From Lapidilactobacillus gannanensis (GTDB taxonomy: Bacteria; Bacillota; Bacilli; Lactobacillales; Lactobacillaceae), in contig NZ_RHOT01000005.1 in the NCBI RefSeq assembly GCF_003946675.1, forward strand, positions 32,845 through 96,844: a stretch of DNA of 64,000 bases. The letters are read 5' to 3'. Of the stretch, positions 37,695 through 48,470 are shown in pieces. The position numbers were made by a program, and so were the translations under genes. The notes below the pieces were generated by a model. The model had not been told where the DNA came from. It made no database searches and worked only from the letters and a program-made list of their open reading frames with translations. Each line of letters begins with the position of its first letter. Positions within the stretch are counted from its first letter, which is position 1.

Positions 37695-39152
37695 TTAACC
37701 TTGATAAATCCAATGACGTCCCGTCTTAGCCAACAAATCGTCAGCAGCCTTAGGGCCCATTGAACCAGAAGTATAGTTAGGAAAGTCAGGACAATCACAC
37801 TCTTCCCAAGCTTGGCGGATTTTATCAACAAAATGCCAAGCACCGGCCATATCTTGCCATTGGACAAAATTACTTTGGTGGCCACGAACGACCTCCAGCA
37901 GCAACCGTTCATAGGCATCGGGCACCAATTGCTGGTCAGCGTCAGTTAATTGATACTTTAAACTATGCAAAACTGCTTGGGTACCAGTACCAACCTGTTT
38001 CCCATTGATTGAGAAAATAAAACCTGATTCCGGCTCTACTTCAATTGTTAAAACAGGTGCCGCTAGACTCTCGCCACCAAACAAATTAGAAGTAGCTTTT
38101 TTGAAAACAATATCAATTCGGGTTTTCTTCTCAAGTAGCCGTTTCCCAGTTCGAACATAGAAAGGAACGCCCTGCCATTGTGGCAAATCCAATTCCAACT
38201 CGCCAGCAACAAAAGTTTCCACGTTAGATTGTGGGTTAATCTTTTCTTCTTGCCGATAACCGATTTGTTGGCCATCAGCACTAGGACCATATTGTCCACG
38301 AACAAATTTCGCCTTGACCTCGTCTTCACTTAATTGATGCAAATGAGTAAAGACTTGTTCCCGCGCTGCTTCAATTGTTTGATCACATAAAGTTTCTGGC
38401 TCAGGAAAAGTTAACATCGCAATCACTTGCATAATATGGTTCTGGACCATATCCCGTAAAGCACCGGCGGTTTCGTAATAGCCACCACGCTCCTCAACAC
38501 CTAACGATTCTGCCAAAGTAATCTGAACATTATCAATATATTCGTGATTCCAGCTAGCATTGATCATTTGATTAGCAAATCGCAAATACGGTAAAGCTTG
38601 CACCATTTCTTTACCCAAATAATGGTCAATTCGAAAAACTTGATCACGATCGAAAGTACTGACAATGGCGTCATTTAACTCCTTAGCCGACGCATAGTCA
38701 TGACCAAATGGCTTTTCAATGATCAAGCGACTGAAACCATCGTGACTTAATAAATCTTCACTCCGCAAATACTGGGCGATCGTGCCAAACAAAGCTGGCG
38801 CCATTGCCATGTAAAAAATACGATTTCCTTGGAGTTGGTATTTTTGATCTAACGTATCAATTAATTTCTTTAAAATAACGTAATGAGCTGCATCCTGAAC
38901 ATCATGCGATTGATAATAAAAATGCGCTGCAAATGCTGCCTGTTGTTCAGCGGTACCTTCATGTAAATTAGACTGAACAGTTTCTCGAAAATACTCATGA
39001 GTCCACGGCCGCCGAGCAGTGCCAATAACTGCAAAGTGTTGATCTAGCTGTCCTTTTTGAAACAATTGAAAAAGTGCCGGATAAAGTTTTCGATGTGCCA
39101 AATCACCTGACCCACCAAAAATAACAAATAAGACTGGATTTTCTTCCTTCAT
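37695..39152 (-). CDS. zwf: Glucose-6-phosphate 1-dehydrogenase
   Basis: This 485-residue enzyme oxidises glucose-6-phosphate to 6-phosphogluconolactone, the entry to the pentose phosphate/phosphogluconate route. The N-terminal Rossmann motif is FGGSGDLAHRKLYPALF (about 12-28). The active-site signature is RIDHYLGKEMVQ (about 175-186), and EKPFGHD precedes it. The C-terminal catalytic and dimer domain ends normally. No gnd adjoins it. The start is ATG 39152 with AGAGG upstream. Confidence 0.96.
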   Translation of the reverse strand: MKEENPVLFVIFGGSGDLAHRKLYPALFQLFQKGQLDQHFAVIGTARRPWTHEYFRETVQSNLHEGTAEQQAAFAAHFYYQSHDVQDAAHYVILKKLIDTLDQKYQLQGNRIFYMAMAPALFGTIAQYLRSEDLLSHDGFSRLIIEKPFGHDYASAKELNDAIVSTFDRDQVFRIDHYLGKEMVQALPYLRFANQMINASWNHEYIDNVQITLAESLGVEERGGYYETAGALRDMVQNHIMQVIAMLTFPEPETLCDQTIEAAREQVFTHLHQLSEDEVKAKFVRGQYGPSADGQQIGYRQEEKINPQSNVETFVAGELELDLPQWQGVPFYVRTGKRLLEKKTRIDIVFKKATSNLFGGESLAAPVLTIEVEPESGFIFSINGKQVGTGTQAVLHSLKYQLTDADQQLVPDAYERLLLEVVRGHQSNFVQWQDMAGAWHFVDKIRQAWEECDCPDFPNYTSGSMGPKAADDLLAKTGRHWIYQG

Positions 39153-39325
39153 AACTGGCCACTAACCTCTTTTATCGATTACTTAGTAACTCTATTCTAC
39201 ACTATGTCAACCTAAAGCTTAAATGTTTCCACTTTTTTATTCTATAAGAATAGTTTAGCCAAACTTTAAATCAAGGCAGTTGGCAAACTGATGCCCCAAT
39301 GGCCAACATTATTTTAGTCAATGAC

Positions 39326-39386
39326 AAAACCCGTCTGACCATTACTCTGCCTTCCAAATAAATCAGAGCTGATCACACGGGTTTTT
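39326..39386 (-). terminator. Terminator of the alpha-glucosidase gene
   Basis: Arms AAAACCCGTCTGA and (TGATCACA)CGGGTTTT with an internal CAGAG...CTCTG-type pairing, followed by TT(G)T on the minus strand. It lies about 30 bases past the stop. Confidence 0.75.
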
Positions 39387-39416
39387 ATCTAACAATTCAA
39401 TGACATAACTGCTCAC

Positions 39417-41723
39417 CTAACGCAAAATATACTGGCCTGACTCAGTATCAAAGTTGAAAACTTGCTGGCCATTTGCCGTTTCCAAAGTGATTTCCTGATA
39501 AACCGGTTGATAACCGTGCTGCAATAATTCAATTCGTTGTTGCCGACCATCAACTTCAACTTGATAAAGATTGTATTCACCTTGCTGATAAGCAAAATCC
39601 AGCCCATTATCTTGATAGTGTTGGTAACTGCCATGATCACCAAACAGTCGGAAAGTGATTTTTGTTTCCGGAGCCGCCTGAACTGAAGTCCGATTTTCAG
39701 CATGCCATGGTAACAACGAATTCTTACGAACAAATAATGGTAAATAATCTAATGGTGCTGTTACCACAATATCTTGTTGACCTTGATAGGTTGCCCCTGT
39801 CCAAAAATCAAGCCATTCACCGGCTGGCAAATAAACTAAGCGCTTCGTTTGACCAACAGTGACAATTGGCGCCACCAATAAACGGTCACCAACCATAAAC
39901 TGGTCATTAAGATTGCGCAAGCGTGGATCTTGTTCATCATCAAGGACCATTGCCCGTAAAATTGGCAAGCCAGTCTGCTCACCTTCAGCAAACAAGTCAT
40001 ACAAATATGGCAATAAGTGATACCGTAACTGCAAATATTTCCGATACGTGCTTAAAGTTGGTTCGCCAAAGGACCAAGGTTCCTGATGGCGGGTACCCAT
40101 GGCACTATGATTACGTAATAGCGGACTAAAAATCGCCGCTTCAATCCAGCGCGTCAATAATTCTGGAGTTGCATCAGAACCGAAACCACCAATATCAGTT
40201 CCAGCAAAAGCAAAGCCACTCATACCTAAGTTACATAACTGGGGAATCATCATTTGTAAGTGTGCCCATAAAGAATGATTATCACCAGTCCAAACCGTTG
40301 AATATTTCTGCGTGCCCGCAAAAGCCGCCCGCGTAATCACAAATGGGCGCCGCTGCTGTTGGTCTTTCAAACCTGTATAAGTAGCCTTAGACATATTGTG
40401 ACCATACACATTATGCATCTTGCCATGAGTAGCTGGTTGATCATGGTCGGAGAAAATAATTTCATCAGGAATTTCACCAATAAATGATGCGGGTTCATTC
40501 ATATCATTCCAAATTCCGGAAACGCCAATATCCGTCAAACTTTGATGATTTTCAGCCCACCATTTTTGAACCCGCGTCTTGCCAAAGTCAGGATAAACCG
40601 AATCGCCTGGCCATACTCGATTAACATAATTATAATCCTCAGGTGTCTTCGCGAAGAAGTTGTTGCGAACACCAGCATCATAAATATCATAACCAGGGTC
40701 TTGTTTAACCCCAGGATCAATAATCGTGACAATTTTAATTCCTTGGGCTTTTAAGTCAGCCAAAAATTGCTTCATTTGCGGATACTTCTTTTGGTCCCAA
40801 GTGAAGACCCGGAAATCATCCATGTAATCAATATCCAGATGAATCACGTCGCACGGCAATTGGTATTGACGCATTTTAGCAGCAATCTCACCAATTTGCT
40901 GAGCATTCTTGTAACCCCAACGTGACTGTTGGTAACCTAACGTCCATTTCTGTGGTAATGGTGTGCGCCCAGTCAGGTAAGTGTAGTTCTTAATCACTTC
41001 ACGTAAAGTTTTGCCACCAATAATGTAATAATCCAAACAGCCATTAACAACAGAATAGAAATAATAATGTTGATTCTCTTTACCTAAGTCAAAATGACTA
41101 CGGTAAGTATTGTCAAAGAATAACCCATAAGGCACACCATCTTTTAGTCCCAGCAAAAATGGCACCGACTTGTACAAACTCTTGAAATTTTCCATTTGTG
41201 GCGCAGGATCGTCTGTATTCCAATTATCATATTCGTAGCCACGCTTATTGATAAAGCCACTCTTGTCACCTAAACCATAAAACACTTCATCAGCGGCCAA
41301 ATCCTTGACAACTTCCTGATAACCAACACCAGCATTAGCATTGGCATCCGTTTCATGACCTTCAGCGCTAGCAAGTTTCGCCTGAGCTTCATCCATGTCG
41401 CGATCTAAGGGCGTTCGCTGACCACGATAATCCAAAACCAGCGGCTGGCCCGCATCATTAAAAACATCAATCAACTGGTCATCATTAATCTCAATTCGTA
41501 ATGCAGCAGTCGTCAAGATTAATTGCTGATCTTGTTCGTCAACAGAAAAATCAGTGGCTTGTTGTTTGTTGCCTTCAATAGCATAAGAATAATCACCAAC
41601 AGTCGTATTTTTCAATACACGCACAATTTCAGAAGTTAGCACCGTTAATTGTAGCAATCCTTGCTGATAACGAACAACCACGGTCTGATCATTAATTTGA
41701 TAATCCAAACGTTTATTTGTCAT
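39417..41723 (-). CDS. GH31 family alpha-glucosidase
   Basis: This 768-residue cytoplasmic glycoside hydrolase (no signal peptide) has the GH31 layout: an N-terminal beta-sandwich (about 1-240, with FYGLGDKSGFINKRGYEY), a catalytic barrel with the nucleophile D407 in GIWNDMNEP, and the acid/base region WTGDNHSLWAHLQ. C-terminal beta domains run from about 600. It should release alpha-linked glucose from maltose or isomaltose-type oligosaccharides. It is monocistronic with a possible cre in its upstream region (41772-41789), fitting carbon control. Exact linkage preference is not visible. Confidence 0.93.
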   Translation of the reverse strand: MTNKRLDYQINDQTVVVRYQQGLLQLTVLTSEIVRVLKNTTVGDYSYAIEGNKQQATDFSVDEQDQQLILTTAALRIEINDDQLIDVFNDAGQPLVLDYRGQRTPLDRDMDEAQAKLASAEGHETDANANAGVGYQEVVKDLAADEVFYGLGDKSGFINKRGYEYDNWNTDDPAPQMENFKSLYKSVPFLLGLKDGVPYGLFFDNTYRSHFDLGKENQHYYFYSVVNGCLDYYIIGGKTLREVIKNYTYLTGRTPLPQKWTLGYQQSRWGYKNAQQIGEIAAKMRQYQLPCDVIHLDIDYMDDFRVFTWDQKKYPQMKQFLADLKAQGIKIVTIIDPGVKQDPGYDIYDAGVRNNFFAKTPEDYNYVNRVWPGDSVYPDFGKTRVQKWWAENHQSLTDIGVSGIWNDMNEPASFIGEIPDEIIFSDHDQPATHGKMHNVYGHNMSKATYTGLKDQQQRRPFVITRAAFAGTQKYSTVWTGDNHSLWAHLQMMIPQLCNLGMSGFAFAGTDIGGFGSDATPELLTRWIEAAIFSPLLRNHSAMGTRHQEPWSFGEPTLSTYRKYLQLRYHLLPYLYDLFAEGEQTGLPILRAMVLDDEQDPRLRNLNDQFMVGDRLLVAPIVTVGQTKRLVYLPAGEWLDFWTGATYQGQQDIVVTAPLDYLPLFVRKNSLLPWHAENRTSVQAAPETKITFRLFGDHGSYQHYQDNGLDFAYQQGEYNLYQVEVDGRQQRIELLQHGYQPVYQEITLETANGQQVFNFDTESGQYILR

Positions 41724-41771
41724 TTTGGTTAAAACTCCTCTTAAATTAAAACTATTACCTAGAATTAACGT

Positions 41772-41789
41772 CCTGGTAACGTTTACTTA
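41772..41789 (-). promoter_or_regulatory. Degenerate cre-like site upstream of the GH31 gene
   Basis: The minus strand reads TAAGTAAACGTTACCAGG, keeping AAACGT and the final CA of the cre core but with several mismatches elsewhere. It is 49 bases before the start codon. Confidence 0.4.
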
Positions 41790-42052
41790 CAGAAGCCTAT
41801 CACGGTCAAAAAACAGTGTCAATGTCATATCCCCTGAAAAAACCAGTACTATTTTAACAATGGCTTAACGGCTATTCTCTATCCCCGTGCCGAGTTAAGC
41901 ACGATTTAACAAGGGTTCGCCGACTTAATAAACCGCCTAAGTTTGCTTAATTGCCAGGTCAGTCGGCAAAATTTGATAGCGGTAACAGAATCATTTAGAG
42001 GATATTTGAATCAATTATCATACAAGGTTCAAAAATATAAGAACTTGATAAA

Positions 42053-42440
42053 GGTGGTGAAACAGAATTGTGTCTGACTCCATTGCGGGCTTGCTGGTTG
42101 TGGAACGCTGCCGGCATCGATTGATGCCAATTACAGACCAAATTGTCATCAATACGAGCCTTTGTCTAACCGCTAAAGCAGTAAGACAAATTTGGCGGCT
42201 GACAACCACGCCCTCCATTCCGTCTGGAGTTTAAGTAGTTCATTTCATCTTTGTTAGTGCTTAAGGCAATTGTAGCGGGATTAATCACCTTGATTTAGAT
42301 TGTTGTCACAATTGAACAGTAGTACCCCAAAAACTTGTTTGATACTTCTCTGGTTTTATTCAGAAATCTTGCCAAACAGGTCGAGTAGTTTGCATCAATC
42401 CATTTTTCCGAATAGTGGTGTTCAGTTTTGTTAGTTTACC
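42053..42440. repeat. M-family MITE-like element, copy 2, interrupted by an S element
   Basis: Left end GGTGGTGAAACAGAATTG and right end, read as complement, GGTAAACTAACAAAACTG resemble the ends of copy 1 (9105-9368). The M sequence is broken between 42077 and 42221 by an S element and resumes after a repeated GTCTG. Noncoding. 41790-42052 holds nothing recognised. Confidence 0.65.
42077..42221. mobile_element. S-family element, copy 2, inserted in M with 5-bp duplication
   Basis: The 145-bp insert is flanked by GTCTG on both sides (42072-42076 and 42222-42226), while M copy 1 has a single GTCTG at the same place. Outer stem GGTTGT/ACAACC, and a hairpin with loop TAAA/TTTA (GTCTAACCGC...GCAGTAAGAC). 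It has no transposase and is best read as a non-autonomous transposable element. Confidence 0.65.
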
Positions 42441-42528
42441 CTGCTGGTTGCTGTGCAAATGATATTTAACTTCACTTATATTGCCTTAATATCTGTCAAT
42501 CCTAAAGTGGATTGAATTAACTCAAAAC

Positions 42529-42673
42529 GCAGTGGAGGCCGCCGGGTTGTCAGCCGCCAAATTCTTCTTGCCCCTTTAGCGGTTAGAAGAAGACCTGCAT
42601 TTGAGATTGTTGCAAAGCAATAAGCTCAAATCAGCGTCGGCAGCGTTCCACAACCCGCCGGCCGCAACGGAGT
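42529..42673. repeat. S-family element, copy 3 (inverted relative to copy 2)
   Basis: Read in reverse complement it shares GGTTGTGGAACGCTGCCG, TCTAACCGCTAAAG and TTTGGCGGCTGACAACC with copy 2. The outer stem GGCCGCCGGGTTGT pairs with ACAACCCGCCGGCC. It lies between copy 2 and adhE; no flanking duplication is visible. Confidence 0.7.
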
Positions 42674-42842
42674 TGTCCACCATCCCGCCAAAAACCATTT
42701 TAGATTTGCAGCGGCTATTCTTAATCGCTGCCAAAATAACACTGTTTTACACCACAAAAAATATCGCCTGATGACTTTCAGATTGAAAGCTCTCGGCGAT
42801 ATTTTCGGACTAGCAGTTAAGCAAAACTAGTTAGGTTAATAA

Positions 42843-45455
42843 TTATTTTTTCTTAGGATCAAAACTTGATTTAGGTCCTTCATATTCATCTAAGATGATT
42901 TGCTTCATATCAGCAATTAAAGGTTCCTTAGGGTTGGTGATGGTACAGTTATCTTCGTAAGCCAATTCTGCTAAACGATCAACTGAATCTGTCACTTGTT
43001 TCTTAGAAATGCCTTGTTCTTTCAAGGACATCTTCACACCAACACTTTCAGCTAAGTCGATAATGCCTTGGATCAAAGCATCAACTAATTCTGCAGTTGT
43101 GTTCCCTTTCAAACCAACATAACGTGCAACTTCAGCATAGTCTTCATCAGCGCGGAAGTAGCTGTATTTAGCCCAAAGTGCTCGTTTAGTAGGTACTAAA
43201 GAGTTGTAACGAATCACATGAGGCATAGTCAAAGTGATCACGCGTCCGTGAGGCAAATGGAATTCGCCACCAAGTTTATGAGCGATTGAATGGTTGATTC
43301 CTAACAGGGCATTAGCAAAGGCCATCCCCGCCATTGTTGAAGCATCATGCATGTTAGCCCGAGCTTGTTTATCACCATCGTAGCTCTTCTTTAAGTTATC
43401 GAAGACCAATTTAGCAGCTTGTAAGCTTAACCCACGAGTATAGTGTGAAGCCATCGTTGAAACATAACTTTCAAGCGCATGGCATAAAACGTCAAGACCA
43501 GAGTCAGCAACAACTCGTTGCGGTACACTTTCGATAAATTGGCTATCAACAATTGCCACATCAGGTGTTAAAGCATAGTCAGCTAATGGGTACTTGATGT
43601 TTGTTTCGCTATCAGTAATAACAGCAAATGGTGTTACTTCTGAACCAGTCCCAGAAGTTGTTGGCACACAAACCAATTTAACTTTATCTAAGTTAGGGAA
43701 CTTGTAAGTCCGTTTCCGGATATCCAAGAATTTTTGTTTTGCACCCCAGAATGAAGCATCAGGTGCCGTGTAGAATAACCACATCCCTTTAGCAGCATCC
43801 ATGACTGAACCACCACCAACGGCAATGATTGTGTCAGGCTTGAATGAGCGCATCATTTCAGTACCCTTATAAACAGTGTTTGTTGAAGGATCTGGTTCAA
43901 CATCAACGAAGCGTTGAACAGTGACAGGTTCTGGACGGTTAGCAAGGGCATTAGCCACGATATCAACGTAGCCTAATTTGTCCATGCCTTGGTCACCGAC
44001 GATAAAAACCCGTTTCAAACCCTGCATCTTTTCTAGATAGTTGATGGAGTTTTTTTCAAAATAGATTTTGGGAGGCAACTTTACCCATTGTAAGTTATTC
44101 CGGCGCATCGCCACTGTTTTGATATTTAATAAATCGAAAGTCCCAACGTTATGAGAAATTGAGTTATGACCGTAAGAACCACAACCTAATGTCAATGAAG
44201 GAATCATATTATTGTAAAGGTCACCTAAGCCACCGACAGAAGTTGGTTGGTTAACTAAGATCCGGCAAGCTTCCATTGCAACACCGTAGTCAACGGCCAA
44301 ATCTTCATCCGCTGTATGAATTGCAGCAGAGTGACCACTACCACCTAAATCAAGCATTGCTTCAGCTAAAGCGAAACCATTTTCATGGTCGTTAGCTTTC
44401 AATAAGGCCAAGACTGGTGACAACTTCTCACGTGATAATGGATATTCATCACCGACACCATCAATTGGGGCAACCAAAACTGTCGTGTAATCTGGGACTT
44501 TGATCTTAGCTAAGCCAGCGATTTCGATAGCTGAATGACCAACAATTTTACCATTAACCGCATGCTTTTCTTTGTCGATGACAACATCACTTAAGCGATT
44601 GACTTCTGCAGGTGTTGCGACATAAGCATGTTGTGCTTTCAATTCCTTAACAACATCATTGTAAATTTCTTTATCAACAATAATGGCTTGTTCAGAAGCA
44701 CAAATCATCCCATTATCAAAAGCTTTAGAAAGTAAAACGTCGTTAACGGCTTGCTTAATGTTAGCTGACTTTTCAATGTATGAAGGCACATTACCAGAAC
44801 CAACACCTAAAGCTGGTTTACCCGTTGAGTAAGCTGCCTTAACCATGCCAGGACCACCTGTTGCTAAAACAGAAGCAACACCAGGATGATTCATTAAGGT
44901 TTGAGTAGCTTCAATACTTGGCTTAGGAATATAACTTAAAGCACCAGCTGGCAAGCCTGCTTCAACGGCTGCTTTCTTGATACAATCTAAAGCTGCAGCA
45001 GAACTCTTTTGAGCACCAGGGTGGAAAGCAAAGACGATTGGGTTACGAGTCTTAATCGCAATTAAAGATTTGAACATGGCTGTTGAAGTTGGGTTAGTTA
45101 CTGGTGTCACACCAGCAATCACACCAAGTGGTTCGGCAATTTTAACTAATGAATGTTCTTCGTCACGTTCAATAATACCAACTGTTTTATCGTTTTGAAT
45201 CGCATGCCAAATTTCTTCGGTTGCGTACATGTTCTTGATAGCTTTATCTTCGTAAACACCACGGCCAGTTTCTTCAACGGCCATTTTAGCTAATTTCATA
45301 TGATCATTTAAACCAGCAATGGCCATTTGGTGGACAATGTGATCGATTTTTTCTTGATCAAAGGTTTTTAAAATTTTAAGGGCTTTATTGGCTTCATCAA
45401 CTAGGCCAGTAACCATTTCTTCTACTTCATTGGGTTTTGTTTCTGTTTTTAACAT
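42843..45455 (-). CDS. adhE: Bifunctional acetaldehyde-CoA / alcohol dehydrogenase
   Basis: This 870-residue enzyme reduces acetyl-CoA to ethanol, regenerating two NAD+. The N-terminal aldehyde dehydrogenase domain (about 1-440) has the catalytic C252 in MICASEQA. The C-terminal iron-dependent alcohol dehydrogenase domain (about 455-870) has the NAD motif VGGGSVMDAAKGMW and iron ligands in GINHSIAHKLGGEFHLPHG. Length is normal and AGGAGG precedes the ATG. A Rex-like site (45547-45564) and a cre-like site (45700-45717) lie upstream. It ends the ruvAB-queA-tgt-yajC neighbourhood common in lactobacilli. Confidence 0.97.
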   Translation of the reverse strand: MLKTETKPNEVEEMVTGLVDEANKALKILKTFDQEKIDHIVHQMAIAGLNDHMKLAKMAVEETGRGVYEDKAIKNMYATEEIWHAIQNDKTVGIIERDEEHSLVKIAEPLGVIAGVTPVTNPTSTAMFKSLIAIKTRNPIVFAFHPGAQKSSAAALDCIKKAAVEAGLPAGALSYIPKPSIEATQTLMNHPGVASVLATGGPGMVKAAYSTGKPALGVGSGNVPSYIEKSANIKQAVNDVLLSKAFDNGMICASEQAIIVDKEIYNDVVKELKAQHAYVATPAEVNRLSDVVIDKEKHAVNGKIVGHSAIEIAGLAKIKVPDYTTVLVAPIDGVGDEYPLSREKLSPVLALLKANDHENGFALAEAMLDLGGSGHSAAIHTADEDLAVDYGVAMEACRILVNQPTSVGGLGDLYNNMIPSLTLGCGSYGHNSISHNVGTFDLLNIKTVAMRRNNLQWVKLPPKIYFEKNSINYLEKMQGLKRVFIVGDQGMDKLGYVDIVANALANRPEPVTVQRFVDVEPDPSTNTVYKGTEMMRSFKPDTIIAVGGGSVMDAAKGMWLFYTAPDASFWGAKQKFLDIRKRTYKFPNLDKVKLVCVPTTSGTGSEVTPFAVITDSETNIKYPLADYALTPDVAIVDSQFIESVPQRVVADSGLDVLCHALESYVSTMASHYTRGLSLQAAKLVFDNLKKSYDGDKQARANMHDASTMAGMAFANALLGINHSIAHKLGGEFHLPHGRVITLTMPHVIRYNSLVPTKRALWAKYSYFRADEDYAEVARYVGLKGNTTAELVDALIQGIIDLAESVGVKMSLKEQGISKKQVTDSVDRLAELAYEDNCTITNPKEPLIADMKQIILDEYEGPKSSFDPKKK

Positions 45456-45546
45456 GGGGAATGCCTCCTAAGTTTATTTAGCAATATTCCGTTATCTCTT
45501 TCACAAAAATATCATACCGCATTTATCTGCGAATGTAAACACTTTT

Positions 45547-45564
45547 CTGTGAATCCATTCACCG
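45547..45564. promoter_or_regulatory. Rex-like operator upstream of adhE
   Basis: CTGTGAATCCATTCACCG matches TTGTGAANNNNTTCACAA at 11 of 14 fixed positions, with both inner half-sites complete. It is about 90 bases upstream of the adhE start. Rex (NADH-sensing repressor) control of adhE is known in Gram-positive bacteria; the site itself is inference. Confidence 0.5.
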
Positions 45565-45699
45565 ATTTTAAAATTGCCTTATCTTCACAATTATATCCCT
45601 GCTAAATAGGCAATTGTTAGATTAAAAATAATATTATTTAGCATATGAACAAAGATAAATAAAGCGGTTTTAGTGATGATATGTACACAAAGTAAGCTA

Positions 45700-45717
45700 A
45701 CTAGCAAGCGCTTTTAT
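45700..45717. promoter_or_regulatory. cre-like site between the HAD gene and adhE
   Basis: ACTAGCAAGCGCTTTTAT keeps GCAAGCG and the A/T run of the cre core with about two mismatches. It is 245 bases upstream of adhE, rather far. The rest of the gap 45456-45725 shows no gene. Confidence 0.35.
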
Positions 45718-45725
45718 TAAGTGCT

Positions 45726-45758
45726 AAAAAAAGCCGTTGCCACTGAGCAACCGCTTTT
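45726..45758 (-). terminator. Terminator of the HAD nucleotidase gene
   Basis: Stem AAAAGCGGTTGC / GCAACGGCTTTT with loop TCAGTG and a T run on the minus strand, 40 bases past the stop. Confidence 0.9.
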
Positions 45759-45797
45759 AAGAAAACACCACACAAGATTAACTGCCTTAGTTTAAGT

Positions 45798-46361
45798 TTA
45801 ATCAGTCATACTTTCTATCAGCCCGACTGCCTGATGCCAATCATTTACCCGCGGCCACTGACTACTTTGTTGCGTATTCTCTGGGCTATTGAATAAAATT
45901 GGCTGAACCTGTACTTGAGCCACAGCTTGACAATTTTTAACAAGATCATCCAAGAAAATCGTAATTTCTTCTTGTTGACAAGCTTGAGCCTTGTTTAAAG
46001 TACAAATTAATTGGTCATACTGAATTTGACCATTGGCCAATTCGGTCTGAGTTGTCGCCACCGGATCAGTGTAAAACGCAGTCGTCCGGCCAGTAATAAT
46101 GATGATTCGATGACCACGCTGACGAAGCTGAGCAATACCCCAAGCGGCATCTGGTTTAAACGGTGTTTTCGGCACAATCCGATCATAATATTTTCGACAA
46201 AAAGCTAACTCCTCAGCTTGCCATGATGCCGGCAAATTACTGTAGGAGATATTTTTATCCGTTAGTTCCTGTAAACTCGTTCCAAAGAATTCGGCAACAT
46301 AAGATTGAAAATAGGTGAAAGAATTTGTCAGTGTATCATCAATATCAACAGCAATATTCAT
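45798..46361 (-). CDS. HAD-family 5'(3')-deoxyribonucleotidase-like protein
   Basis: This 187-residue soluble hydrolase has HAD motif I VDIDDTLTNS (about 5-14; nucleophile D6, acid/base D8), motif II IIITGRTT and motif III/IV TIFLDDLVKNC. The match is to the NT5C group (5' nucleotidase, deoxy type C), which dephosphorylates nucleoside monophosphates. Substrate specificity is not shown. It is monocistronic with its own terminator, placed between yajC and adhE. Confidence 0.85.
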   Translation of the reverse strand: MNIAVDIDDTLTNSFTYFQSYVAEFFGTSLQELTDKNISYSNLPASWQAEELAFCRKYYDRIVPKTPFKPDAAWGIAQLRQRGHRIIIITGRTTAFYTDPVATTQTELANGQIQYDQLICTLNKAQACQQEEITIFLDDLVKNCQAVAQVQVQPILFNSPENTQQSSQWPRVNDWHQAVGLIESMTD

Positions 46362-46563
46362 TATTACTAGCCTCCATTAGCAAAATTATTTTTATGCTTA
46401 CCATGACGTGTGCAGCAACTGCTTAATCCCACAACAATTAAATTGCTGTGATAATTAAATAATCATCGCAAATAACCAGTGGGAAGACTGTCATTTTTTA
46501 AATACTTGGTGCCTAAACTCAAATAGTCCCCCAGTGACTGCTGCTCGATCACCGAATAATTGT

Positions 46564-46610
46564 AAAAAAATAATAGCATCATTCCTCAGAAACGGAACAA
46601 TACTATTATT
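46564..46610 (-). terminator. Terminator of yajC
   Basis: AATAATAG(T)ATT and (GAT)GCTATTATT with an inner GTTCC/GGAA(T)-type pairing, followed by TTTTTT on the minus strand, 12 bases past the stop. Confidence 0.85.
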
Positions 46611-46621
46611 GCACTCAAAAA

Positions 46622-47071
46622 TTATTTTTGATCAGCTTTGTCATCAGCATCGTCAGACTTCTTATCATCAGCAGTTGGTTCTTGACCAACAGTTGTTTCA
46701 GAAGAAGCGTCATGCGTTTCTTCTTTAGGTGCTGCTGTTTGGTCATCAGTGGCTACTGGTGCTGCTTCAGTAGGATGAACGTCACGAATAGCTGTCCGAT
46801 TGAAGGTTAAGAAAATACCATCAGCATCAATCACGACTGTACCAGCTGCCGTATCAATTGAATCGATGACACCATGTAAACCGCCAATTGTGACAATGCG
46901 ATCGCCCTTCTTCATGCCATCTAACATTGTCTTTCGTTGATTCTGTTGTTTCTTACCTGGACGAATCATTGTAAAGTACATAACGACAAACATCAAGATA
47001 ATGATGATTAAGAAAGAAAAGTTGCCGCCCATACCTGCGTTAGTTTGTGCTGCTAAAATTAAGTTACTCAA
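46622..47071 (-). CDS. yajC: Preprotein translocase subunit YajC
   Basis: This 149-residue membrane protein is an accessory of SecYEG/SecDF. It has one N-terminal membrane helix (about 18-36, FSFLIIIILMFVVMYFTMI) followed by the YajC motif RPGKKQQNQRKTMLDGMKKGD and IVTIGGLHGVI. The C-terminus (about 100-149) is a long acidic, Asp/Glu/Thr/Lys tail, common in lactobacilli. It follows tgt in the usual order. Confidence 0.94.
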   Translation of the reverse strand: MSNLILAAQTNAGMGGNFSFLIIIILMFVVMYFTMIRPGKKQQNQRKTMLDGMKKGDRIVTIGGLHGVIDSIDTAAGTVVIDADGIFLTFNRTAIRDVHPTEAAPVATDDQTAAPKEETHDASSETTVGQEPTADDKKSDDADDKADQK

Positions 47072-47192
47072 ATTTACACCTCATTTTTTTAAATCTACTA
47101 TATACTGTACCAAAGCTATTCCATAAGTTCCAGCGCTTTCATCACTAAAATTCAAAATTTACGTTAATTCAGTCTCAAGTATGAGCCAAATG

Positions 47193-48377
<1,185 letters not shown>

Positions 48378-48470
48378 TTAGTCTCATAAAAACATCCATG
48401 CCGCCAAATAAATCAACGTCAACTTTACCATTATATAGCATAAAAAAAATCGCCACAATGGCCTGCCTTG

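Noticed and set aside
38063..38329. 88-codon minus-strand frame inside zwf
   Set aside because: Alternative frame of a clear glucose-6-phosphate dehydrogenase gene.
42018..42218. 66-codon open frame between adhE and the GH31 gene
   Set aside because: It runs across the M/S nested repeats and has no ribosome site or sensible protein.
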